Shown one piece after another: positions 9,001 through 16,641 of a DNA stretch of 64,000 nucleotides (position 1 is the stretch's first letter; the number at the start of each line of letters is the position of its first letter). This DNA comes from Aurantimonas aggregata (GTDB lineage: Bacteria; Pseudomonadota; Alphaproteobacteria; Rhizobiales; Rhizobiaceae): assembly GCF_010500835.1 (NCBI RefSeq), contig NZ_JAAAMJ010000002.1, positions 186,001-250,000 of the forward strand, read 5' to 3'. The translations under genes and the position numbers were made by a program. Below the pieces are notes generated by a model, which ran no database searches, was not told the origin of the DNA, and saw nothing but the letters and a program-made list of their open reading frames with translations.

Positions 9001-10344
9001 CTATTCCGCGGCGACGAGAGCCGCCTGTTGCCGCGGCTCGGTGCCGGCGAGGCTTGCCGGCTTCTCGCCGCCGAAGGCCCAGTCGAGCAGTTCCACCGTG
9101 TGGAGGATCGGGATCGCCGTCGCCGAGCCGATCTGCGTCATGCAGCCGATATTGCCGGTGGCAATCGCCTGCGGCGCGATGCGCTCGATGTTCCGCACCT
9201 TGCGGTCGCGCAGCGTCGCGGCGATCTCCGGCTGCAGGATGTTGTAGGTGCCGGCCGAGCCGCAGCAGAGATGCCCCTCCGGCACGTCGCGAACGGTGAA
9301 GCCGGCCTGCGCCAGCAGCACTTTCGGCGCCATGGTGATCTTCTGGCCGTGCTGCATCGAACAGGCCGAATGGTACGCGACGACGAGATCGGTGGCGTTG
9401 ACCGGCAGCGGCAGGTCGAGCCCGGACAGATATTCGGTGACATCCTTCGCCAGCGAGGAGACCAGCGCGGCCTTCTCGGCATAGGCCGGGTCGAGCCGCA
9501 GCATGTGGCCGTAATCCTTGATCGTCGTGCCGCAGCCCGACGTGGTGACGATGATCGCGTCGAGCCCGCCGGCGGCGATCTCGCGGCTCCAGACATCGAC
9601 ATTGCGGCGGGCAAAGCCCAGCGCATCGTCTTCCTGGCCCATGTGATGGACGAGCGCGCCGCAGCAGCCCTCGCCCTTCGGCACGACCACCTCGACGCCG
9701 AGCCGCCCCAGCAGCCGCACCGTCGCCTCGTTGATCTTCGGATCGAGCACCGACTGGGCGCAGCCGCGCAGGATCGCCACGCGACCGCGGCGCGGGCTGG
9801 ATGCCGGATGCACGCCGGGCTCGTTGACGGGCGAGCGTGGGGGCACGGCGGCGGGCGCGAGCTTCAGCATGGCGGCCAGCGGCTTCAGCGGTTTGACGGC
9901 GGCAAAGAGCGGCGCCAGCGGCCGGGCGATCCGCGCCAAAGTCAGGCTCGCCCGGAACCGTGCCGGATAAGGCAGCGTCATCGCCAGCACTTTGCGGATC
10001 ATCCGGTCGACCAGCGGCCGGCGATAGGTCCGTTCGATATGGGTGCGGGCATGGTCGACGAGATGCATGTAGTTGACCCCCGACGGGCAGGTGGTCATGC
10101 AGGCCAGGCACGAGAGGCAGCGGTCGATGTGCTTGACGGTCTTCTCGTCGGCCGGCCGGTCGTTCTCCAGCATCTCCTTGATCAGGTAGATGCGCCCGCG
10201 CGGGCTGTCGAGCTCGTTGCCGAGCGTCACGTAGGTCGGGCAGGTCGCAGTGCAGAAGCCGCAATGCACGCATTTGCGGATGATCCCCTCGGAATGGGCG
10301 ATCTCCGGATCGGCAAGCTGGGCGGGCGAGAAGGTGGTTTGCAT
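9001..10344 (-). CDS. glcF: Glycolate oxidase iron-sulfur subunit
   Basis: A 447-residue protein that carries electrons from the GlcD/GlcE flavoproteins toward the quinone pool. Two ferredoxin-type [4Fe-4S] motifs are visible: CVHCGFCTATCP (Cys 25, 28, 31, 35) and CLSCLACMTTCP (Cys 76, 79, 82, 86). Two CCG heterodisulfide-type domains follow, with GEGCCGALVHHMGQ and HLCCGSAGTYNI. It is the last gene of the glc operon. The start lies 9 nt after the stop of the inserted toxin gene and has only a weak Shine-Dalgarno, so it may rely on translation reinitiating from upstream. Confidence 0.95.
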   Translation of the reverse strand: MQTTFSPAQLADPEIAHSEGIIRKCVHCGFCTATCPTYVTLGNELDSPRGRIYLIKEMLENDRPADEKTVKHIDRCLSCLACMTTCPSGVNYMHLVDHARTHIERTYRRPLVDRMIRKVLAMTLPYPARFRASLTLARIARPLAPLFAAVKPLKPLAAMLKLAPAAVPPRSPVNEPGVHPASSPRRGRVAILRGCAQSVLDPKINEATVRLLGRLGVEVVVPKGEGCCGALVHHMGQEDDALGFARRNVDVWSREIAAGGLDAIIVTTSGCGTTIKDYGHMLRLDPAYAEKAALVSSLAKDVTEYLSGLDLPLPVNATDLVVAYHSACSMQHGQKITMAPKVLLAQAGFTVRDVPEGHLCCGSAGTYNILQPEIAATLRDRKVRNIERIAPQAIATGNIGCMTQIGSATAIPILHTVELLDWAFGGEKPASLAGTEPRQQAALVAAE

Positions 10345-10353
10345 TCAGTAGGC

Positions 10354-10721
10354 TCACGGCGCTGGAGAAGAAGGGCCGAAATCGGCGATCAGGGTTCCAT
10401 CCCGTCGAAGGAGGAACGCACGTGCGGGACTTAAGCTTGCGATGATCCGGGTGATGGCGTCGGCCATTGTTTCGGTCAGCTTCCGGTCCGCGGAAGCGAG
10501 GACCAGAACGGCCAGACCGCTCCCCGCCAGCGGCTGCTGGAAAGGCAGGTTCTTGTCGTTGGTCACCAAGATCTCGTAGCCTCCGCCTCGGCGCGAGCGA
10601 GCAGATGGCCATCCGGCAGCTGCTTCCAGTCATTGGGAAAAGCAGTCGCGGCGATCCCGCGATCCCTAAGGGCCTTCGCCAATCCGCGTGGCACGCCTTC
10701 GTCCAACAGGACACGGTTCAT
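10354..10721 (-). pseudogene. DUF5615 PIN-like toxin, frameshifted
   Basis: The first frame gives MNRVLLDEGVPRGLAKALRD, IAATAFPNDWKQLPDGHLL and then stops early at TGA 10563-10565. The neighbouring frame continues with the expected ILVTNDKNLPFQQPLAG, LAVLVLASADRKL and a C-terminal tail ending at 10354. Adding one G near 10579-10583 restores a 122-residue DUF5615 protein with the LLDEGVP and TNDKNLPFQQ acidic motifs of the PIN-like fold. Its ATG overlaps the antitoxin stop (ATGA). As written the toxin is truncated; a sequencing error is possible. Confidence 0.72.
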
Positions 10722-10933
10722 GCGGCCTTGCCGTGAAGGCCTCGTGCGGCCAACAGAATGGCGGCTTCCGCCCGCTCACGTCCAATGCTCGGAAAGTCCA
10801 GGAGTATCTCCTCGAGCGAGGATCCGCCGGCAAGGTTCTCGAAAAGGGCATCCACGGGCACCCGCGTGCCGCGAAAGACGAGGGCTCCGCTGACAATGTC
10901 CGGATGCGACTCGAACAGTTCGTCTTCGGTCAT
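10718..10933 (-). CDS. DUF433 antitoxin
   Basis: A 71-residue DUF433 protein with the family signature GALVFRGTRVPVDALFENLAGGSSLEEILLDFP, usually split as the RGTRVPV and EEILxDFP motifs. DUF433 proteins have a winged-helix-like DNA-binding fold and pair with DUF5615 toxins, which neutralises the toxin and probably represses the operon. A GAGGA ribosome-binding site precedes the ATG. It follows glcE by 36 bp and overlaps the toxin by 4 nt. The module lies inside the glc operon in the same direction. Confidence 0.85.
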   Translation of the reverse strand: MTEDELFESHPDIVSGALVFRGTRVPVDALFENLAGGSSLEEILLDFPSIGRERAEAAILLAARGLHGKAA

Positions 10934-10953
10934 GATCGATCATCCTCGCGGCC

Positions 10954-10966
10954 GTGCATTATGCAC
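10954..10966. promoter_or_regulatory. Palindrome upstream of the DUF433 antitoxin
   Basis: GTGCATTATGCAC is a perfect 6+1+6 inverted repeat lying between the glcE stop (10970-10972) and the antitoxin ATG (10933). Its position suits an autoregulatory operator of a toxin-antitoxin module. No binding evidence is available. Confidence 0.45.
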
Positions 10967-10969
10967 ACT

Positions 10970-12178
10970 TTACCCCATCCGGCCCGGATTGAGCACGCCC
11001 TGCGGATCGAACTGCTCCTTCAGTCGCCGCGTGAGGCCGGCAAGCGGGCCCGGCTGGGGCTGGAAGACATCGCTTGCCGCCCGCACCGGCTCGGATGCCC
11101 GCACCAGCGTCGCGTGGCCACCGCCAAAGCGGCGGATCGTCTCGCGCACCAGAGCGGCGGCCGGCTCGCCCTCCATCCGCATCCAGACGAGCCCGCCCTG
11201 CCAGTCGTAGAAGGCGTCGATCGCGGTCTGCATGCGCAGGCTCATGACGATCTCGTGCCCCCGCGTCGGCGTGACGGAGAGGCGCCAGACCGGCTTGGCC
11301 GTGCCGTCGGCGAAGGGCCGCACGTCGCGAACGTCGCGCCAGAGCGCACGGGAGGCATCGGCCTCCAGACGCTCCAGGGGGGCGACGCGCGAGAGGGCCG
11401 CGCCCAGATGCGCGGCGCGCGCCGCGACCGAGGGGCCGAACCCCTCCAGCCGGATCAGCGTCGCGGCATCCTTGCCGAGCGTGCCGTCGGCGACCCGCGC
11501 GGCGACGAACATCGGCAGATGCGCCGCGCCAGACACCTCCGCCGAGGAGCCCATGGCGGCGGCCATGGCGCCGGCGGCCGCATCGTCGCCGAGCCCCCGC
11601 AGCACCAGGGTCGTCTCGGTCTCGCTCTTCGGCAGCACCTTCACCGTGATGTCGGTCATCACCGCCAGCGTGCCGAACGAGCCGGTCAGCCCCTTGGAGA
11701 GGTCGTAGCCGGTGACGTTCTTGACCACCCGGCCGCCGGACTTGAAGATCTCGCCGCGGCCCGACACGGCGGCAACGCCGAGGATGTGATCGCGCGCCGC
11801 GCCCTGCTTCAGACGGCGCGGCCCGGCGAGATTACAGGCGATGACGCCGCCGAGCGTGCCCTGCCCCGGCTCCAGCCCGTGCAGCGGGCCATAGTCCAGC
11901 GGCTCGAATTCCAGGCGCTGGTTGTTGTCGTCGAGCAGCTGCTCGATCTCGGCGATCGGGGTTCCGGCCCTGGCCGAGAGGACAAGCTCCTCCGGCTCGT
12001 AGAGCGTGACGCCGCTCATGGCGGCCAGCGACAGGGTACTCGCCGCCTGCACGGGGCGACCGAGGCCGCGCTTGGAGCCATGGCCTTCGATCGCCAGCGG
12101 CTCTTCCGCCGAGATGGCGGCGGCAATGATTTCGCGCAGGCTCTCGGGCGTCTCGGGACGAAGCAGTTCATGGATCAT
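10970..12178 (-). CDS. glcE: Glycolate oxidase FAD-binding subunit
   Basis: A 402-residue FAD-binding type 4 (PCMH) protein, partner of GlcD and GlcF in glycolate oxidation. The N-terminus holds AISAEEPLAIEGHGSKRGLG and the FAD pyrophosphate-binding stretch LGPLHGLEPGQGTLGGVIACNL is recognisable in parts (EPGQGTLGG). VKNVTGYDLSKGLTGSFGTL is also typical of the family. The ATG overlaps the stop of the SLATT-like gene by 4 nt (ATGA). Ends with TAA at 10970-10972. Confidence 0.94.
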   Translation of the reverse strand: MIHELLRPETPESLREIIAAAISAEEPLAIEGHGSKRGLGRPVQAASTLSLAAMSGVTLYEPEELVLSARAGTPIAEIEQLLDDNNQRLEFEPLDYGPLHGLEPGQGTLGGVIACNLAGPRRLKQGAARDHILGVAAVSGRGEIFKSGGRVVKNVTGYDLSKGLTGSFGTLAVMTDITVKVLPKSETETTLVLRGLGDDAAAGAMAAAMGSSAEVSGAAHLPMFVAARVADGTLGKDAATLIRLEGFGPSVAARAAHLGAALSRVAPLERLEADASRALWRDVRDVRPFADGTAKPVWRLSVTPTRGHEIVMSLRMQTAIDAFYDWQGGLVWMRMEGEPAAALVRETIRRFGGGHATLVRASEPVRAASDVFQPQPGPLAGLTRRLKEQFDPQGVLNPGRMG

Positions 12179-12762
12179 TGGTCGTTCATAAGCCCGCTAT
12201 CCCGGCCCGCGCTTTCGTTACGCGCCGGTTGCATTTCCTGGAATTCCCGTTTGCGGGCCAGCTTCGCCTTCATCTTTTCGTGGGCCTTGCGGTAGGCCCA
12301 CTCCGGCAGGATCGGATGCTCGGCGTCGATCTGCCGCTTCTCCTGCAGAAGCTTCTCAAACTCGCCCAGCGGATCCACGTCCGGGTCCTCGCGATGCGGA
12401 ACAATCGCCACGAAGCTTCGGATCCGATCGCGCAGGGCGTGATACTTGTTGGAATATTGCTGGTAGCTCGCCGCCTTTTCCGACGGCTTCAGGAAGGTCA
12501 GCACGGCGGTGGCCACCGAGGCGATGATGGCAGCGGCGCCGCTGTACAGGCCGCCGCGCTGCGAGTCGCCGGCGTGCAGGAATTCAGCTCCGGCCAGGGC
12601 GGCACTCAGCGCCGCCGCCAGCGCAGCGGAAAGCCCGAGCCAGAGGTTGATGGCGTTCCATTGACCGGATAGCAGCGCATCGCGGATCGCGGCACGTTCG
12701 CAATCCTCGGCAATCTTCGTCGCCTGAGACATGATGGCATCCTGCAAAGCCGCCGCCGCCAT
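12175..12762 (-). CDS. SLATT-like two-transmembrane protein inside the glc operon
   Basis: A 195-residue protein with an N-terminal helix, two membrane segments (about 37-58 and 72-91) and a soluble helical C-terminal part. After TM2 comes FLKPSEKAASYQQYSNKYHAL, then RDRIRSF, a long helix (LGEFEKLLQEKRQIDAEHP) and ILPEWAYRKA. This order matches SLATT domains, predicted membrane effectors that usually accompany nucleotide-sensing or nucleotide-making defence proteins. No CD-NTase, SLOG or reverse transcriptase gene is nearby. Its ATG overlaps the glcD stop (TGATG) and its stop overlaps the glcE start (ATGA), so it is translationally coupled on both sides. Function in glycolate metabolism is unknown. 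Confidence 0.75.
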   Translation of the reverse strand: MAAAALQDAIMSQATKIAEDCERAAIRDALLSGQWNAINLWLGLSAALAAALSAALAGAEFLHAGDSQRGGLYSGAAAIIASVATAVLTFLKPSEKAASYQQYSNKYHALRDRIRSFVAIVPHREDPDVDPLGEFEKLLQEKRQIDAEHPILPEWAYRKAHEKMKAKLARKREFQEMQPARNESAGRDSGLMNDQ

Positions 12763-14255
12763 CAGAACCTCGGCAAATCGGGAAAGGCCACCTGCCCCTT
12801 GTGGACATGCATGCGGCCGAGTTCGGCGCAGCGGTGGAGCTGCGGAAAGACCTTTCCGGGGTTGAGCAGATGCTTGGCGTCGAAGGCACACTTCACCCGC
12901 TGCTGGTGCTTCAGATCGTCCTCGTTGAACATTTCCGGCATGAGGTCGCGCTTTTCCACGCCCACCCCGTGCTCGCCGGTCAGGACGCCGCCGACCGCGA
13001 CGCAGAGGCGCAAGATGTCGTTACCGAATTCCTCGGCCCGGTGCAGTTCGCCCTCCTTGTTGGCGTCGTAGAGGATCAGCGGGTGGAGATTGCCATCGCC
13101 GGCGTGGAAGACGTTGGCGACGCGCAGGCCGTATTTCTCCGACATCGCCTTCATGCCGGCGAGGACCTTCGGCAGTTCCTTGCGCGGGATCGTGCCGTCC
13201 ATGCAGTAATAGTCCGGCGAGATGCGCCCGACCGCCGGGAAGGCCGCCTTGCGGCCGGCCCAGAAGGCGGCGCGTTCCTCGTCCGACTGCGAGACCCGGC
13301 AGGTTACCGCGCCGTTGGCATTGGCGATCGCCTCGACCTCTGCGAGCAGGTGATCGACTTCCGCCCCCGGCCCGTCGAGCTCGACGATCAGCAGCGCCTC
13401 GACGTCGCGCGGATAGCCGGCATGGACGAAATCCTCGGCGGCGTGGATCGCCGGCCGGTCCATCATTTCCATGCCGCCCGGAATGATGCCCTTGGCGATG
13501 ATCGCAGCGACGCATTCGCCGGCCTGCTCGGAGGTCGGGAAGCCGATCAGCACGGCGCGGGCCGTCTCCGGCTTCTGCAGGATGCGCACCGTCACCTCGG
13601 TGACGACGCCCAGCAGCCCTTCCGACCCTGTCATCAGGCCGAGGAGGTCGTAGCCCTCCGCGTCGAGATGCTTGCCGCAGAGCCGCATCACCTCGCCCTC
13701 GATCGTGACGAACTCGATGCCGAGGACATTGTTGGCGGTCAGTCCGTATTTCAGGCAGTGGACCCCGCCGGAATTCTCCGCGACGTTGCCGCCGATCGAG
13801 CAGGCGATCTGCGAGGACGGATCCGGCGCGTAGTAGAAGCCCTCGCCCTCCACCGCCTTGGTGATGCCGAGATTGGTGACTCCCGGCTGCACGACGGCGC
13901 AGCGATTGTCGTAGTCGATCTCGATGACCTTGTTGAACTTCGACAGGACGAGCAGGACGCCGTCTTCCAGCGGCAGGGCGCCGCCGGACAGCGAGGTTCC
14001 CGAGCCGCGCGGCACCACCGGAATGTCGTTGGCGTGGCAATAGGATAGGACCGCCGCAACCTGGGCGACCGTGTCCGGCAGCACAACGACGAGCGGCATC
14101 TGGCGATAGGCGGTGAGGCCGTCCGATTCGAACACCGCCATTTCGTTGGCGGCATCGACGACGCCTTCGCCCGGCACGATCGCCCGCAGGGCGGCAACGA
14201 TCGCCGCGCGGCGATCGAGGATCGCCTGTGACGGCTTCGGCATCATGACGGCCAT
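12762..14255 (-). CDS. glcD: Glycolate oxidase subunit GlcD
   Basis: A 497-residue FAD-linked oxidase, the catalytic subunit that oxidises glycolate (or D-lactate-like 2-hydroxyacids) to glyoxylate. The FAD-binding PCMH domain carries GSGTSLSGGALP at residues 84-95 and DPSSQIACSIGGNVAENSGG; the C-terminal domain ends with VFHAGDGNLHPLILYD and GGVLTGEHGVGVEKRDLM, the usual substrate-side motifs. First gene of glcD-SLATT-glcE-DUF433-DUF5615-glcF. Upstream lies DUF3422 on the same strand, 69 bp away. Confidence 0.96.
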   Translation of the reverse strand: MAVMMPKPSQAILDRRAAIVAALRAIVPGEGVVDAANEMAVFESDGLTAYRQMPLVVVLPDTVAQVAAVLSYCHANDIPVVPRGSGTSLSGGALPLEDGVLLVLSKFNKVIEIDYDNRCAVVQPGVTNLGITKAVEGEGFYYAPDPSSQIACSIGGNVAENSGGVHCLKYGLTANNVLGIEFVTIEGEVMRLCGKHLDAEGYDLLGLMTGSEGLLGVVTEVTVRILQKPETARAVLIGFPTSEQAGECVAAIIAKGIIPGGMEMMDRPAIHAAEDFVHAGYPRDVEALLIVELDGPGAEVDHLLAEVEAIANANGAVTCRVSQSDEERAAFWAGRKAAFPAVGRISPDYYCMDGTIPRKELPKVLAGMKAMSEKYGLRVANVFHAGDGNLHPLILYDANKEGELHRAEEFGNDILRLCVAVGGVLTGEHGVGVEKRDLMPEMFNEDDLKHQQRVKCAFDAKHLLNPGKVFPQLHRCAELGRMHVHKGQVAFPDLPRF

Positions 14256-14324
14256 GGTCTCAGTCTCCCGTTCGCTCCAAAACTAGGCGCCCTGCCCGGC
14301 CGCGTCCACAAGCGGCCGCCGGCT

Positions 14325-15626
14325 TCAGTGCCCGTCTTCGCCGCTGCCCTTCATGTGGGTGATGCGCAGCCGTCGGACGACCAGCCAGACGGCGAGAAGC
14401 GCGACGGGCACGAACATTGCGGTCATGACCGTCGCGGAAACCGGCGAGCCCTCGTGCTCGATGGCCTTGGCGATGTAGCCGAACAGGCTGACGACGTAAT
14501 AGCCGATGGCCGCGACGGAGAGGCCCTCGACGGTCTGCTGCAGCCGCAACTGCAGCCGCGCCCGCCGATCCATCGACGACAGGAGGTCGCGGTTCTGGTG
14601 CTCCAGCTCGACGTCGATGCGGGTGCGCAGCAGATTGGCGGCGCGGCTCAGCTTTTCCGACAGGCCCGACTGGCGTTCCTCGATGGCGCGGCAGGTGCGC
14701 ATCGCCGGCCCCATGCGCCGCTTCAGGAAGGCGCTCCAGCTTTCCTGGCCGACGATCGGCTGCTCGCCCACCGCGCCGAGGCGCTCGCGCACGATCTCGT
14801 CATAGGCCCGGCTTGCGCCGAACCTGTAGAGGACGGAGGCGGAGGACGCCTCGACCTGCGCCGCGGCAAGCGTGATCTCCTGCAAGAGGTTGCGGCTGTC
14901 CTCCGTCCCGCCGGTCATCTCCTCGGTGATCGTCATCAGCTGGCCCTCGAGGGCCTGGATCGCCGGCCCGACCGACTGGGCGAGCGGCAGGCCGAGCAGC
15001 GCCAGCGTGCGGTAGACCTCGATCTCGACGAGGCGCATGGCAAGCGCCCCGGCACGCGGCGGCGGCAGATCGTCGGCGAGCACCAGCATCCGCGTCAATC
15101 CGTCGCCATCCTGGCGAAAATCGGTGGCGGCGCGGGCGCGGCCGCCTTCCATGGTCGAGAAGCAGAAACTCGTCTTGTCGAAGCTTTCGAGGGCTGCCTG
15201 TCCGGCTGCGTCGTCGGGCCGCAACTCGAGGCGGACCCCGGCGATGAAGAGGCCCGGCGCCCGGAACTCGGAGCCGAACGGGTGGCCGTCGACCGCGTCA
15301 CCGAAGCGCTCCGGCGGCGGCCCGTCCCAGGAATAGGTGGAGAATTCGGTGTGGCGCTCCCAGCGCAGCTTGCCCTTGCCGAAGGCGAAGGAATGCGTCC
15401 GCGCGCCCGCCGCCGGGGGCGGCACGCCCCGGCGCACCGACATCTCGGAGAGCACCGAAAGGTCCGCTTCACCATGGTCCTCGATCATGAAGGCGAGGAC
15501 GACGAGCACCCGCGGCGGCTTGATCAGCGGGAACGGCCGCGCATGCAATTCGCCCAGCACCGCCGCGCGGCGCGGATCGGTCGGAAAGCGATCGAACGAG
15601 GCCTTGCGCAATGTGATCCCGCTCAT
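14325..15626 (-). CDS. DUF3422 family membrane-anchored protein
   Basis: A 433-residue protein of the DUF3422 family, common in Alphaproteobacteria and of unknown function. The N-terminus holds the signature RRAAVLGELHARPFPLI; a middle part is acidic and helical; the C-terminus has two probable membrane segments (LSVAAIGYYVVSLFGYIAKA and VMTAMFVPVALLAVWLVV) with a coiled-coil-like region before them. The layout resembles CorA-like or related helical membrane proteins, but this is only topological similarity. It is divergent from lutA, sharing a 137-bp upstream region. Confidence 0.85.
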   Translation of the reverse strand: MSGITLRKASFDRFPTDPRRAAVLGELHARPFPLIKPPRVLVVLAFMIEDHGEADLSVLSEMSVRRGVPPPAAGARTHSFAFGKGKLRWERHTEFSTYSWDGPPPERFGDAVDGHPFGSEFRAPGLFIAGVRLELRPDDAAGQAALESFDKTSFCFSTMEGGRARAATDFRQDGDGLTRMLVLADDLPPPRAGALAMRLVEIEVYRTLALLGLPLAQSVGPAIQALEGQLMTITEEMTGGTEDSRNLLQEITLAAAQVEASSASVLYRFGASRAYDEIVRERLGAVGEQPIVGQESWSAFLKRRMGPAMRTCRAIEERQSGLSEKLSRAANLLRTRIDVELEHQNRDLLSSMDRRARLQLRLQQTVEGLSVAAIGYYVVSLFGYIAKAIEHEGSPVSATVMTAMFVPVALLAVWLVVRRLRITHMKGSGEDGH

Positions 15627-15763
15627 CTTCAGTCCCCTTGCCGTGCCGCTCTTGCTAGCCGATGGCGGGGACGGATACCAAGACTGATTTGCACCCGCCG
15701 CAAAACCGGCCCAGAACAGCGGTCAGACATAAGCGGGGATCGTACCCCGCCAGGGAGAAGCCC

Positions 15764-16546
15764 TTGAACGAGAATGCCGTTTCGCCGACAGGCCAACCCC
15801 GGGTCGCGCTGTTCGTCACCTGCCTGGTCGACCTCTTCCGGCCGAGCGTCGGCTTTGCCGCGATCAAGCTCCTGGAGGATGCCGGCTGCGTGGTCAGCGT
15901 GCCCGCCGCGCAGACCTGCTGCGGCCAGCCGACCTATAATTCCGGCGACCGGGCCGACACCCGCGCCATCGCCGAACAGGTGATCGCGGCATTCGAGGGC
16001 TTCGACTACGTCGTCGCCCCGTCGGGCTCGTGTGCCGCGATGCTGAAGAAGCATTATCCCGAGCTCTTCGCCGGCGATCCGGCCTGGGAGACGCGCGCCA
16101 ATGCCTTCTCCGACAAGGTCCACGAACTCGTCAGCTTCCTCACCGACGTGCGCGGCATGACGACCGTCGCGGCGCAGGTCTCGGGCACCGCGACCTACCA
16201 CGATTCCTGCTCCGGCCTTCGCGAGCTTGGCATCAAGCGGCAGCCGCGCATGCTGCTGGAGAGCGTCGACGGGCTCGAACTTGCCGAACTCAAGGACGCC
16301 GAAGTCTGCTGCGGCTTCGGCGGGACGTTCTGCGTCAAGTATCCCGACATCTCCAACGCCATAGTCACCAAGAAGGCCCGCAATGTCGGGATGAGCGGCG
16401 CCGACATGCTGCTCGCCGGCGATCTCGGCTGCCTGATGAACATGGACGGCAAGCTGAAGCGCGAGGGCATCGCCGTCGAGGTCCGGCACGTGGCGGAAGT
16501 GCTGGCGGGCATGACCGATGCGCCGCCGATCGGCGGCAAGCTGTGA
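15764..16546 (+). CDS. lutA: L-lactate utilization protein LutA (Fe-S oxidoreductase)
   Basis: A 260-residue cysteine-rich (CCG) protein, one of three LutABC subunits that oxidise L-lactate to pyruvate. The two CCG motifs are QTCCGQPTYNSGD and EVCCGFGGTFCVKYPDIS. The TTG at 15764 was chosen because AGGGAGAAG lies just upstream and the family start (PRVALFVTCLVDLFRP) follows; longer readings back to 15662 add non-conserved residues. First gene of lutABC, divergent from DUF3422. Confidence 0.92.
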   Translation: MNENAVSPTGQPRVALFVTCLVDLFRPSVGFAAIKLLEDAGCVVSVPAAQTCCGQPTYNSGDRADTRAIAEQVIAAFEGFDYVVAPSGSCAAMLKKHYPELFAGDPAWETRANAFSDKVHELVSFLTDVRGMTTVAAQVSGTATYHDSCSGLRELGIKRQPRMLLESVDGLELAELKDAEVCCGFGGTFCVKYPDISNAIVTKKARNVGMSGADMLLAGDLGCLMNMDGKLKREGIAVEVRHVAEVLAGMTDAPPIGGKL

Positions 16547-16641
16547 GCGACCGCTTCGCACCGGCTCCGCTCTCCTTCGCCGCAGGCCATCGCCCACCGG
16601 TGACGCCGCGCTGCGACCACGCTTTCGAATAGGGTCGCCCG

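Noticed and set aside
8153-10714. An 853-residue minus-strand open frame crossing the second L,D-transpeptidase and glcF
   Set aside because: It is antisense to one clear gene and out of frame with another, is Arg/Ala/Pro-rich without domain motifs, and arises from the high G+C content.
12175-12762. The SLATT-like gene as part of a complete CD-NTase (CBASS-type) or SLOG system
   Set aside because: No nucleotidyltransferase, SLOG, reverse transcriptase or other sensor gene occurs within several kilobases; all neighbours are glc genes or the TA pair.
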